The translations under genes and the position numbers were made by a program. A stretch of DNA of 64,000 bases, taken from contig NW_005178982.1 in NCBI RefSeq assembly GCF_000350225.1, positions 149,182 through 213,181 of the forward strand, given 5' to 3'. The stretch's first letter is position 1. Every line of letters starts with the position of its first letter. This DNA comes from Chondrus crispus. Taxonomy: Eukaryota; Rhodophyta; Florideophyceae; Gigartinales; Gigartinaceae. Of this stretch, positions 34,598 to 45,254 are shown one piece after another. The notes under the pieces are model-generated. The model saw only the letters and a program-made list of their open reading frames with translations, did not search any database and had not been told where the DNA came from.

Positions 34598-34939
34598 CAT
34601 TTCTGCCCTGATAGGTTACGTAAAGTTCGGATTTGCACGACCAGTGTCAAGACGGGTTCAGCAGTACGCGCTAAGCTGCATGCCAACAATCGCACGCCTT
34701 CACTATCAGAAGCTGCAGTATTAGAGCAGGTGAAAAAGTCGGAGCTCGTTCTAGTGGAGGACATCACTCGGGAAAATCGCATGAGGGGTGCGATCAGCAT
34801 TCGAAAAAATCATTTCGGCTGCTCATGTCGGCAAGAGTGAACAGGGCGGAACCGATATAGTTTATCCTACCTCCATAGTCACCCAATGAATGAACGAATT
34901 GCACCACCATGTATCCCCCAACTTTTTCCGAGCAGCATC
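34598..34939. other. Short spacer, nothing assigned
   Basis: Weakly coding-like on the plus strand (a basic stretch with LSEAAVLEQVKKSELVLVED) but with no recognisable family. It may be one more captured fragment. Confidence 0.3.
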
Positions 34940-35627
34940 TCACTCGTTCAAACCGAAGAGCATGTCCAAGCATGACCCATTCTTCGGTCTTAACAGTCTC
35001 CCTAACCCGGATCTCCGCCTCCTCCAGCTTAGACGGGTCCAACACGACCTCGCTAAGCACCCTGAAAGCAAAGTCCGTGACGCTATGAAACTCGTCCGGG
35101 CATCCCTTGACGCCGCGCATGGCGTCCTTCGTGACAGCGGCGTGGTTGCGGCAGATGGCGTTGGCGGCCTGCTTACGGTGTTGGGCGCCCTCATGGCCAT
35201 CGTTGAGCACGTGCTTGCTGCGGGCCGTCTCGACGGCCAGCGACACCGGGCTCCGCGTGCGCAGGAAGGACACCGGACCGATCTGCGGCGGCAGGGCGCC
35301 GATGTGGGTTCAGTCGTCGCTCTGCAGGTACGTGGCGAGCTCGCAGGCGTCCCGCGCGGCAAACCAGCGGCGTAGGTTCGGGCGGCCGTCGGCTAGCTCC
35401 AGGTTGCGCCAGAACTTGAGAGAGGAGCGCGCGCGCTCGAAGATCGTGGCTGGGGAGGAAGGGGTGTTAGGATCAGGCGGGCATTGTTTGGAGAAGCAAA
35501 AAAAGCGAGGACAAAGGTGATGAGGACTTACAGAGATGTCGACGAACGAGGGCTCCGGGCCCGGGTAAAAGAAGGAGCCCTCAAAGTCGCCGAGGCAGGT
35601 CTCGATGAGATCGAGGGTGTGGTTGAC
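34940..35627 (-). pseudogene. GST-like protein C-terminal fragment with retained intron
   Basis: On the minus strand, LDLIETCLGDFEGSFFYPG and EPSFVDI are followed, after an 82-bp GT...AG segment (35450-35531), by FERARSSLKFWRNLELADG, PNLRRWFAARDA and THIGALPPQIGP. This succession is the C-terminal helical domain of a plant/algal glutathione S-transferase-like family (GST_C fold). A TGA interrupts the domain just before THIGALPPQ, and the frame across the intron does not join cleanly, so the copy is dead. The N-terminal thioredoxin fold is missing. The right edge at 35627 is a sharp join to an SF3B1 piece. An apparently retained intron argues for DNA-level capture rather than capture through RNA. 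Confidence 0.65.
35563..35627 (-). repeat. 65-bp GST module, copy 1
   Basis: Identical over 65 bp to 36943-37007 in the same orientation, 1380 bp apart. It encodes the LDLIETCLGDFEGSFFYP part of the GST fragment and sits exactly at the join to the SF3B1 piece. Confidence 0.85.
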
Positions 35628-36138
35628 GCGTATAGAAGTCCATCTATTAAGCGAGATTCGAGTCCCTTGTCAACGTCAGAAAGACCGAGTTTCTCCGTCA
35701 CTTTCTCAATTGTTTCGACTACCATTCGTCGGTACGGGTCAGATTCATCCTTCAAATCGTCCGTTAATCGCGCGATAACATCGCCCCCCCAATCTTGATG
35801 GCTATCTGCAATGTTGTGTCGACAACCGCCCGAAAGTTACGCCGATCTAAGGCCATCCGTCGAATCCAGAAGCATCGAAAATATTCTGGAACGATCTCTT
35901 CACGGACATATTTTGGCTCAACACCGGAACAAGACACACACTGCATCACAACTTTCAGAACTAGCACCTTCATTTCTTCCTCTGGAGAGCGGAACTCTCG
36001 TATTAGAATCGTTGTCACCTCCCTCGCATAGTAATTGGCGTATTCGGGATCCATTAATGGGATGATGAACCCGATCGCTTTCAAGAAAGCCCCCAGCGTT
36101 TTGCCCTTATGCAATCGAATTCCTTGCCACAGAGGCTT
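35628..36138 (-). pseudogene. SF3B1: SF3B1 central HEAT-repeat fragment, frameshifted
   Basis: Minus-strand sequence [20 protein letters not shown], then [33 protein letters not shown] and [16 protein letters not shown] is unmistakable SF3B1, the U2 snRNP splicing factor that grips the branch site. A second frame continues with KDESDPYRRMVVETIEKV and LESRLIDGLLYA. A G-run length change near 35786-35792 separates the two frames. The fragment ends at 35628, where the 65-bp GST module begins, and at about 36138 it meets the C-terminal SF3B1 piece in opposite orientation. It covers only a small part of the roughly 1300-residue protein and cannot be functional. Confidence 0.9.
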
Positions 36139-36410
36139 CCCCATGTAATCAACGCTGTGATGTTCGCCATACAGGGTCTTACGGCTGCCCTGGGTCCAGG
36201 GCTATGCTCCTCTACGTCCTGCAAGGGCTATTTCATCCTGCCCGGAAAGTACGGGAAGTATACTGGCGAATATATAATAGGCTTTACATTTACGCACAAG
36301 AGGGTCTTGTCCCGTTCTATCCAAGCATGCGATGTGCCTTGCTCGAGGAAGACGACGACGAATACGGGCCAGAACGATACGAACGCTCAGAGATTTTGAA
36401 TATCATTTAA
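36132..36410 (+). pseudogene. SF3B1: SF3B1 C-terminal fragment, inverted relative to the central piece
   Basis: Plus-strand [20 protein letters not shown], then LYVLQGLFHPARKVREVYWR and IYNRLYIYAQEGLVPFYP up to SEILNII and a stop matches the last 80 or so residues of SF3B1. One frame change lies near 36196-36204. It joins head-to-head with the central fragment at about 36138, so the two pieces, which lie hundreds of residues apart in the normal protein, were brought together in opposite orientation. This is typical of transposon-captured scrambled fragments. Confidence 0.88.
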
Positions 36411-36607
36411 TACAACGGCGTTCTGGCTGTAGCGCAATGCGCGCCACTGACCAGCCCTAACCATTTTAAGGGACGCACCTTCAACGAAAATCTGGGCACA
36501 TGTTAGCACTGGAAGTGGGTTGCGGTGGTAGAAGGCTGTATTGTACATTTGAGGAAGAGAACAAGCATTGGTTGATTGGACTTCGTGTAAATATAACAAA
36601 CTAAAGT
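36411..36607. other. Short spacer between SF3B1 and EMC3 pieces
   Basis: No motif seen. It could hold 3' flanking sequence of either captured gene. Confidence 0.3.
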
Positions 36608-36942
36608 CTAGAGAACGGCAAACGACTCCGGGTCAATCATCAGAAGTGCGTCCTCTTCCTGGCCCATAGTGTGTTTGTGGACGATTTTGCCAAGAGCTGC
36701 TCTTTCCTGGGCAAAAACCTTGTCAGGTGCCATATCGAGTGAAATTTGCGAGGCAACGCTTGGAACAAAGACGAAGTCATCAGAGTGTCCTTTCGAAATT
36801 AACGAGAGCAAACCACCATTCCCAAACATGCTAAGAAGGTACCAACTAAGAGCACTGACGTAGCTCACATCCAAATTTTGTCCCGCTAGCTCTATACCGC
36901 TCTGTAGCATTGGCCGAAAGCGGGGCGTTAGCGTGAAGGGAA
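36608..36942 (-). pseudogene. EMC3: EMC3 C-terminal fragment
   Basis: Minus-strand LPFTLTPRFRPMLQSGIEL, then SYVSALSWYLLSMFGNGGLL and the polar tail LDMAPDKVFAQERAALGKI resembles the C-terminal third of EMC3, the Oxa1/YidC-like insertase subunit of the ER membrane complex (family motifs LRFKPMLQ.GIEL and SASWYFLN.FG). The first half of the protein is absent. The open frame continues upstream through the second 65-bp GST module and a Pro-rich piece read in reverse (to 37237), giving a chimeric 209-residue frame that is very likely an accident of the join. Confidence 0.72.
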
Positions 36943-37007
36943 GGGTAAAAGAAGGAGCCCTCAAAGTCGCCGAGGCAGGTCTCGATGAGATCGAGGGTGT
37001 GGTTGAC
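36943..37007 (-). repeat. 65-bp GST module, copy 2
   Basis: Exact copy of 35563-35627, here fused to the EMC3 piece on its left and a Pro/Gln/His-rich piece on its right. Confidence 0.85.
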
Positions 37008-37240
37008 CGGTTCCAGGCCTCTCCCGAACCACCAATCCGCCCCTCCACCTCATCAACAGTCTCCCCCGGTCCATACACCTGCATATCCGCCCCGCCAACC
37101 CCAGCCGTACGCACACCAACCTCATTCCCAACAGTATCCACCCCACGATCAGACGTACCACCCGCACGCCTCGCAGTAAGAGCCCAGCTCGCATCATGTC
37201 CAACCGCCAGGATATCCCAGCGTCGGAGGAGCTCCATGTC
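37008..37240 (+). pseudogene. Pro/Gln/His/Tyr-rich C-terminal fragment of an unknown gene
   Basis: The plus-strand frame reads NHQSAPPPHQQSPPVHTP, then QPYAHQPHSQQYPPHDQTYH and a stop at about 37180. It looks like the low-complexity tail of a nuclear or RNA-binding protein, probably another captured piece. The parent gene is not recognisable. Confidence 0.4.
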
Positions 37241-37387
37241 ATAACATGTAAGAGCTCAACCACAAAAAAAATTACCAAATGGCCTTGCACTGAATCATTT
37301 GACGCGTTTGTACTGAAACGTTCGACAACTTTTTGAAGTCTCTGAGACTTTCACAATTCATAGATGTGTCTACGACGACATACGTGA

Positions 37388-38776
37388 CTAGGTGCTCATG
37401 TGTAGTTGACCCTTTGTACAAAATACGTGCGTCAAGTACTCATCTGTAACCAAATAGCTGACTTCGGACACGGCCTGAAAGCCTCTAATAATGAAGTAGG
37501 GGAGCTCAACTTCGAGAGACCCGCAAACGTGTTCAGAAACGGATGTAGCTGTACTCCAGAATCGACTGTTCGGGGGAACCATCGGACGCCACCGGAAAGA
37601 GAACGTTTTCAACTCCGAGAAAACAGTCTTTACAGCCTCGTCCTCCGACACCTCGCCCGGTGTGGCTGAAAGCCTTGCCGCGAAAACCTTGCTTACAAGT
37701 TCAACTGCTTGAAGTGATGAACATGAGAGAGGGTGAGTGTACGACATACTTCGAAAATCGAAATCTCGGCTCTTTCGGACAAGGGCATCGACCGTCGCCT
37801 TGCGACGAACGTATGGCATACATGTTCCCACCAGCAGTGCCGCCGCCGAATTCTCATCGGTCTCATCTGCGACATACAGCCCCATAATGCGAATTGCTTC
37901 ATGCACGGTTCCTTCTTTTCCTCCTCCTTTCCTCCGTCGCACAATATTTCTCATGTCCGCGACAGATTTTATGCCAATAACTGTGCACAAATCTTTGCAT
38001 GATGGGAAAATTATCTCTGCGAGCTCGGTGCACGCTGCGAGAGACTGGGTTTCCTGGAACGAGGGCTTGAACTGGGCAGAATCGGACAACGAATGAACAG
38101 CGCGGGCCAAGTTCTCATACTCTTCCAAGGTGCAGTCTACCACTGAACGAATGCTTCCGGTAGAGCTCTCTTCGTAGTGTGTGTCCTGCTCCGTATCCCC
38201 TTGTCGCGGTTTGAAGTTTGGTACCGGCTTCTGGATGAGTACCAATGTTTTCTGTCTCAAAGTATTTAGGAGACGTGCACATTGCCGTTCTGCCGTTGAT
38301 CCAGACCCGATCCGAGAAAAGAATTGAAACTGGCCAACAACCATGCGCTCGATTTCTTCAACTCGAGATAAAAGCGTAGCCACTTTCCCCTCCACGCTAT
38401 ACATTCGCAAATTTTGTACCGCCTCCCCATCACCAACTCCATTTTCGCTCTGGCGAATAAAATTTTCTCCGTCTGTTTCATAGCTCACCTGTCCTGAGCA
38501 CTCATAATAACGCCACCGCAATTGAGTGGCGTCATCTTCCACCAAGCGAATATAATCAGGAAGAATCCACACCATCGCTTGTTGTTCATCGAACCCCTCC
38601 CTTGCCACGTATTTCAGTTTCCCTTTCACTCTTCCCTCGACCACTTCCTTAGTTACTAACTCTGCCCGCCACCAGACGGATGCAAGCGTTCTCTCACCTC
38701 GCCTTCGTCCTTCCCCTTTGGTTAATTCGATGTCCCAGAGGACCTCAATTAGTATCCCAGGTACCAGAGACTGCAT
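37388..38776 (-). CDS. 462-residue unknown protein, possible chromatin-reader-like N-terminus
   Basis: The frame opens at a GTG (38842), but the first ATG is at 38776. Residues about 1-90 contain VPGILIEVLWDIEL, then VWWRAELVTKEVVEG and KYVAREGFDEQQAMVWILPDYIR. This alternation of Trp, acidic and KY...E segments reminds me of Tudor/Agenet folds, which bind methylated histones or nucleic acid; this is a weak visual match. The rest, with a conserved-looking KSVADMRNIVRRRKGGGKEG and several Cys, is unknown. The single intact frame lies on the same strand as the transposase and 2.6 kb downstream of its stop. An accessory protein of the CACTA element is the simplest reading. Confidence 0.52.
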   Translation of the reverse strand: MQSLVPGILIEVLWDIELTKGEGRRRGERTLASVWWRAELVTKEVVEGRVKGKLKYVAREGFDEQQAMVWILPDYIRLVEDDATQLRWRYYECSGQVSYETDGENFIRQSENGVGDGEAVQNLRMYSVEGKVATLLSRVEEIERMVVGQFQFFSRIGSGSTAERQCARLLNTLRQKTLVLIQKPVPNFKPRQGDTEQDTHYEESSTGSIRSVVDCTLEEYENLARAVHSLSDSAQFKPSFQETQSLAACTELAEIIFPSCKDLCTVIGIKSVADMRNIVRRRKGGGKEGTVHEAIRIMGLYVADETDENSAAALLVGTCMPYVRRKATVDALVRKSRDFDFRSMSYTHPLSCSSLQAVELVSKVFAARLSATPGEVSEDEAVKTVFSELKTFSFRWRPMVPPNSRFWSTATSVSEHVCGSLEVELPYFIIRGFQAVSEVSYLVTDEYLTHVFCTKGQLHMST

Positions 38777-39005
38777 TTCGGTACAGTAGTCTGAGCCTTG
38801 GGAAAGGCTTCCTGTCACTATGAATTCGTCATGAAAAAGCACGCTCGTCTTTTTTTACACGTGGCAGGCAAGACCCCCAAGTTTTGTTTCCCGAAGTCAC
38901 CAAAGGACAAACGGGGCTTCGTCCCGTCCTTTCTCTCGGCAACCAGATTCCGAAGTCGTGCGCAACCCTGCCGACTTACCCCAAATACCACGCACATCCC
39001 CCGCC

Positions 39006-40330
39006 ATGGTCGAGCAAAAAGAGGTCATCCGCCCACCCCCTGATGTGTATCTGATCGACCCTCCTCCACCCCCCTTCACCGTCCCCTCTGCCTACCGCGC
39101 CCCGCGCCCCGCCCTCTCATCTCAACTCGCAAGACTTCATCTTCGATCTCGGGTCGTCCACATTGTGGCCGCCTTCTCAGGCTCCTCCATGCCAATCTTA
39201 CAAACCCCACCGTATGTCGCCCGCATGCGCCATGCTATGATGCCGAGTGGAAGAAAATTAGAGAGGAACCAGATAACTTTGACGAAGTGTCAAAGACAGT
39301 CAAGGTGGAAACTGGGGAGGCGAGTGATGAGCCGGCGACGAGCGCGGAGGAGCAGGCGAGAATTGATAATGGGAGGAGGTTGAAGAAGTTAATGCAGGAT
39401 AAAAAGAATTCAAGAGCCGGCGGAAGGGATAAGGATGTGTCGGGGACAGAGGCAGAGCCGGTGGACACGGTGGAAGATGTCAAGAGCCGGCGGAAGGTAT
39501 AAGGATGTGTCGGGGACAGAGGCAGAGCCAGTGGATACATCGTATACACTGGAGGAGGTTGTGTATTGAAGATATGAGGGATATAGATGAGGACAAGTAC
39601 TACATTTCCATGTGCGTCGGACAGTGGGAATCGTCGACAGCGCTGAACCAAGAGATCGACAAGCGGCAGCTGCTCGTGGATGACGAACGTGCCAAATTGA
39701 GCGCGGGAAAGGCAAGGGCAGCGGAGGTGGCGTGGTGGAAGCGCGTACGAGCAGACGAGCTTCTGTCGATGTCAGAGCTGAGCGCGCCGTAACTCAAGCA
39801 AAAGCGGCACGAGCGCGCGCTTTGCGGGGCTACGGAAGCACGGTTACGGGGGAAAGGGTCAAGCTCGCGGCGAAGGCGGAAGCGTAAAGGAAGGCTGAGG
39901 ATATAGAGAAGATGGGCATGGAGAGGCCACAAGAGTATCTGACCGAACTGCGAACGGAGCGAGATGAGCTAGCTGAGCGTTTAAATCGAAAGGACGCCGC
40001 GCGCGAAGCGAGGTGGGATCGGCGGTGGCAGACTGCAAGGGAACGAATGAGGTTGTTGGCACAACAAGCAGGAAGCAATGCAGGTTTCGACGAAGACCCA
40101 GGGCGAGGGAACTCAAAGGGGCGCGAGAGAGGAAGTGGGAAGGGAAGAAGGAGGGGCCAGGGGAGGGGACGAGGGAGAGGGCGTGGGAAGAAAAATGTGG
40201 AGGAGGACACGTTTGGGGTGGACGATGCGGACTGGGATGTGTACAGATCAATGAAGGTTGGAAACGATGGGACGGATTCTGAAGACAACTCTGGAGAAGA
40301 GCGTGTTCGTTTGAAATCTGTGCGTACTGA
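39006..40330 (+). pseudogene. ARP5 (INO80-complex actin-related protein) scrambled copy
   Basis: Several plus-strand frames carry parts of ARP5 in order. Near 39130 an actin-fold start (DFIFDLGSSTL) is followed in another frame by SSMPILQTPPYVARMRH. Near 39340 SAEEQARIDNGRRLKKLMQ resembles the long ARP5 insert. From 39912 the most telling part is PQEYLTELRTERDELAERL, RWQTARERMRLLAQQAG and EEDTFGVDDADWDVYRSMK. The plant ARP5 signature is NPESYLEEL...QRERMRLL...GEDTFGSRDEDW. Large actin-domain segments are missing, frames change several times, and a 70-bp segment is duplicated in tandem. ARP5 is a core subunit of the INO80 nucleosome remodeller; this copy cannot make it. Confidence 0.72.
39411..39545 (+). 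repeat. 70-bp tandem duplication inside the ARP5 copy
   Basis: A segment starting CAAGAGCCGGCGGAAGG and running through ATGTGTCGGGGACAGAGGC occurs at 39411 and again at 39481 with a few differences. Confidence 0.8.
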
Positions 40331-40499
40331 GATTATGATTGAGTGTCTCGTTAAACCTGTCAGGAAGTACCGCTTCTACGAGGTTATCACTGAGGATGGA
40401 ATTGCTGGTTTCACGGAGAAGCTTTTCGACATCGGCGTGAATAGCACGCATCTCGCTGTCGTGGTAGTGATGTTTGGCAAATATGAAGTAGTATAGCGT

Positions 40500-41381
40500 G
40501 AAGAAACCGAGAAGAAGAAAACACATTCGATACATGGTGAGTAATTGCTGCCAAGCTCCGAGCCGTGAGCGAGCCTGTGTGGGGTTTGTTGGTCGCCATC
40601 CTGCATGAAACGATCGAGAGGATTTCCTCTCCCGCTCAGATGTAGAATTCGGCCGTGGGAGGCGCGGTGAGTGAGAGTCATGGAGGCCAGATAATGTTGC
40701 AGCTGGGTGCAGGTTACGAGCGGTAGTGCGATACTGTGTCGGGAGATCGGAAATGTCGAACGACATCGGAGAGTGGAACTTATGTGTGCTACGTGTTTTA
40801 ATTGGCTGTCTCTACAATGACTTCATTCATCTATTTTTAATTGGGCCCTCGTCGTCTGCCCGTGCCGCACGTCGCACGGGCCGTGCGGCACGCGAATGAT
40901 CACAAGTGGCTCCTTGGAAAACTCCCTATCGCTTGCGGCTCGTCGCGCTGAAGAGCTACACCGAGCTCGGTGTTAAGGAAGTCGGACTGCGGCGTGCAAG
41001 CTTGGTTGTGCGAATTACTGGTGTGTGCGTTGTACGCATCTTCGGTGCGCATGTAGCGATGCTGGCCTGCTCCGCCTCAACACGGCGCTGCGACTCTGCT
41101 TCCTTCTCCGCTTTTTTTCTTCTGTTCCGAGCAGCTTTTTATTCTGTTCCACCCCCCAATCTCCGGGCGACTTCATTGCCTTCGGGTAATTGGGGATTAG
41201 CGTTGTCCGCCGGTTCTGCTTCTTCCTCTTCGACAACGCTCTCCAGTCTCTCAAGCGCCTGCGCTTCGACTAGTCGCTTTGCAATCTGGCGATGGTCATC
41301 ACTGGCGACTCCTTGCTCATCCGGAACTACGGCCGCTCCGATTTTCAACGCAGCGATAAGTCAGGGAACACATGCGGAGAA
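40500..41381. other. Unassigned stretch downstream of the transposase
   Basis: Overlapping open frames on both strands (plus 40906-41385, minus 40248-40766) carry no motif. The minus strand near 41140-41348 encodes an acidic segment (LESVVEEEEAEPADN), and 40855-40895 holds a G+C-rich palindromic stretch (GTGCCGCAC...GTGCGGCAC). More gene pieces may be hidden here. Confidence 0.3.
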
Positions 41382-44300
41382 CTAAGCCATTCGAGGAGGG
41401 TAACCGTCGTGCCTGGATAAGCAGTAGAAAATATTCCCCTCCATGATCGAGGCAGTGCAACTCAAATTATTCTCTTCGGGTTTAAGACATTGTGTGGTAC
41501 GGTCACTGTGACAGGCGTGAACTAGTCCAACTCTTCTGACAGAGTCCGTGAGCTTCAAGAATTGAAATGGCTTGTGGACGTCAACATAAATAAATCCGGA
41601 AGTGAACTGGCGTTTCTTGACAACAGCGAAAGGTGTCTCTTGATATGCATCCTGCATTTTCATAAATGTTTCGATTGCAAAGTAAGCTACGTGCAGCTCA
41701 TCAATGTAAGCAATTCTTTCATCTTCCGCAGGTGTAGGTACAATTTGCGGTTCGTCATCGAACACGAGTGCTTGAACTGCAGAGCCTTTCGAGAGCATGT
41801 CGTGCGGTCTTGAATGCGATGTAACAACTCCAAACCCGTACAGGGATTTTTTCATTCGACATGCCTTTTCGAAGAATTTGGGGTCATTGGGACCCGCTTC
41901 TACAATGAAGTCGGCAGCAATACAAGTCATAGTCGCATGGAATGAACCTTCAGCATCTACCGTACGTTCACTTAGGACCCATTCCGCCCTTCTCGGGTTG
42001 TTGTTAATAGTAGTAGATGGAGCTCCGAGTACGTGCTTCAACAACCCATTTCTAATAATACTCAAAGCCTTCTCTGCCTCACCGTTCGTTTTCGTTACAT
42101 AGTTATGTACGTGTCTTCTTCGTCCGCAAATGAGATTGACCACTGAAGAGATTGCCTTGCCTTCCATTTCACAACTGCCGTCTACAGAATAAAGAGCAGA
42201 TGAAAGCCGTTTTTTCCAATCGTTATTAATAATGTGATCCATTCCCTGTATATGGGCGTCATGACCGTTGGAATCTGCCATGGCCTGCTTAAGGGGCTGG
42301 TGAGCGCATTCGAAAACAAGTTCGGCGAAGTGCTGCACGTGACCCATTGCAGGGATAGAATGCATATAAAGCTCTAGAAGCCGATGGATATTCGGCTTGT
42401 CCAGCTCTTTCCCCGCCATAGTACTGCTTCGACAAAGGTCATTGCAGTTTCGTATGTACATCTTGCAATGGCGTTCCAAGTCTGCCATATGCGCCGTGCC
42501 ATCTTCACGATTGTACCTTTTCACCTGCTCCAATCCATCCACATGCAGCTTAGGATACCAGTATGTCTTGCTGACAAGTTTGCTAAACAAACTGAGGTTC
42601 TGTACAATTGAACACAGTGCTTGTTTGGATACATTAGATATTTCTTGAGGGCAGGATAGGTTATCAACAATCTCTTTGAATACAGGAGAAGCAATCAGTA
42701 ATATCGAAAACGTTGCCGATATGCTTGCCGTGTACATACTATTTGTACTGAAATTGTAGATGCGTGTCTCAGTTACCAGGCGGTTTGTTCGCAACAAGGA
42801 ACAGATTAACCCGTCTACCTGCTTTCTTCTAGTTGCGGTAGGAAGGGACTTAAAGGCAAGGGTTAAAATATTAATTGCGTTACCAGCCAGGAGATGGTCG
42901 GGGCAACAAGCATTGAGCGATACGGGTCAAACCTAGGGTTTGCGACTGGGAAGTTGTGTTCGGTCAGCGGTATCGTGGTTTTTTTCAACGCGTTCTTCAA
43001 ATCCTGAGAAAAAGAAACAAAAGGACTTGCTTTCCTTGCTGCATCGTCATTTCCGTTCAGGCCCAATGCGTTCAGCTCTACATCCGAGATACCAGAGGCT
43101 CGTAAGGCCTTCGTTCTTTCTGCATTTCTCGCGAAACATGCGTCTGCGCTGTGAATATCCGTGGTGTATGCATATCGCGATGCGAGTCCTTTAGGCCCTT
43201 TAAATCGCATGAACGAGCAGAGGTTGCATGGTGCTGTGCCATTCACTCCCACCACATCCAGGACATGCCCAACCTCGTGGTAGTCGCTCACGATACCAAC
43301 CACATCGGTAAACAGCAGCAAATCCTCCCCATCGGCACTTCTGGCAGGTATACCCTCTGTTGATGATTTGACGAGGTCCGCTACTACTTGCTTCAGACCT
43401 TCCTTCGTTGACACTCCAGGTTCAGTCAGGGCAAGAATACGTACTCGCTCTCTACTACTTCTACATTCCGGAGGATAGTTTAGGGAGAGACAATAGACAC
43501 CCCCCGCTGAACCCGCTTTAAATCGGAACGGGGAAAATCCATCTGAATATAGTAGGATATGGTCAACAAAGTATTTCCTTCCGTCTTTAAGCTTACCATA
43601 TGACGGTGAAATTGGGGGTCGGGAGTGTTGAAATGAAAGAGATGGCTGGTTGCCGGCCACCATGACGTCCACCACGGAAACCTTCGAAGCTGTATGAAAT
43701 GAGATGCGTAAAGGATGATCAGCTCCACCGTCTCCAACCTCGCAAGCGAAGGGTATGCACACAAGCTCAATTTGCTGCCCTCCCTGTGTTGATCTGTTGT
43801 GATGCTGAATTAGTACCATGACATAATCCAGCTCAGCACTGATATGTAGAACTGTGCTAATGTCACCAGCGCGCCACAGGTCCGTTGTTGGCCGCCGAAA
43901 TCCCTTCCATGTTCCGTAACGTAACTCCGACCTCGACGCTTCGGTCAGGGGTGGTCCGTCTCTCCATGACACTACGAGAGAGGTTGTGACAACCCTGAAC
44001 GTCAATTTGAAACATCTTGGATCTGCTCCGCTACACATATCCAGAGTGCACAATACTTCATGCGGAAATGGCGGTTCCTTCCGCAAGTGCAAGGTGACCA
44101 CTCCTCCATCTCCCCTGTACGCAGTGAGCAATGGGCAGGAGGGCGCGGTTTCGTCGCCGGTGCTGGGAAGGACGTTACGAGCGATGTCCAGAATGAGATC
44201 TCTATTTCGAACCATGGGAACGCTTTCGATAGTGGAGAACAGAGCTCCCGAGCTAGGAGAGATGGAGTCTTTCGCAGCGCCTTTCAGTACATTCCATGTC

Positions 44301-45172
44301 TCGGGGCACGCCAAGTCCATCAAAGACCAAGATGATGGCAATATGACTTTGAAACGGCTTGAAACTGGCCCAACTCCCTGCAGTGACTGAAGAGTCTGTC
44401 TGGAGCCCGATTTCGAAGTATCTAAAATCGCCTCGCATTCCATGCTCATCACAAAACCCCACTCTCTAAGCAAAGGGGACAGAGTCCGATAAACCGTAGA
44501 GTAGTTAGGAAACAATTTCCCCCCCGGCTCGTATTTCTTTAGAAGGTGGTTGAAACAGCTCCGAAAGATGTTATAACCAGACTTAGAGTACCGAACGGTC
44601 CCGGACACAAGTAAAACAGCCATTATATTTTGCCACACGCTGAGCTTCTTCCATCCACGACGGATCTCCGCAACATCCAACTGCAGTCCTATATCATGAT
44701 GCATTTCATCTTCCTCGTCCTGTGCACTGAGCCCGACCACCAGTTCATTTGTCGTACCCCTCACGTGTTCAAGTACCATATCTACCATGCCACCCATGTC
44801 TTGCCCATTCGTTTCATGCATCTCCGCGACTGGAATTTCATCTGCGAACTGCATTTCGTGGACCATAGGGGTTCTGAACCCCTCTATAGTCTCAAAACAC
44901 ACATCTTTATGATCTCTATCCTCCGCCTCTGCCATTTCTTCTTCTTTTGTTTCCGCTGCACCCGCTCCTCGGATTTCATCGCAACCTTTCTCGGCACCCG
45001 TACAGTTTTGTGTCGTTCCATCAGCACTGTGTGTTGAGGGAGCGGATGTATCTGCCAGATGAAATGTCTCCTCATGATGTTCTCCCCACCGATCGTCGTA
45101 CGCAATGCGACCCCTTCTTCCCCGACTCCCGAGCTGGAACATGTTCCGTCGCTTCCGAATTCTTTTCTTCAT
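41382..45172 (-). pseudogene. TNP2-like (EnSpm/CACTA) transposase, one frameshift
   Basis: Starts at the ATG at 45172. The first frame (769 residues) has an acidic N-terminal region and, from about residue 540, the Transposase_21/TNP2 signature (Pfam PF02992): LLYSDGFSPF with Asp544, YCLSLNYPPE, ILALTEPGVSTKEGLKQVVA, LLLFTDVVGIVSDYHEVGHV with Asp623, and a CNLC zinc-like pair. The continuation lies in the next frame: PDHLLAGNAINIL carries a D-H-x4-G box of this transposase superfamily, then KPNIHRLLELYMHSIPAMG and LVFECAHQPLKQAM supply the C-terminal domain to the stop at 41382. The frame changes close to 42905, inside the D-H box. A programmed shift or sequencing slip is possible, but a disabled gene is simplest. 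Confidence 0.8.
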
Positions 45173-45254
45173 TAGCTGTTAGAAGCGAGGAAGACATCGG
45201 ATGAGAGTGCAATTGGAGCCACCTCATACCAGACTCGTATTTCATGAATGTGAA

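Noticed and set aside
36608-37237. 209-residue minus-strand frame as a real protein gene
   Set aside because: It runs through three captured pieces in non-native frames; treated as an EMC3 fragment with accidental extension.
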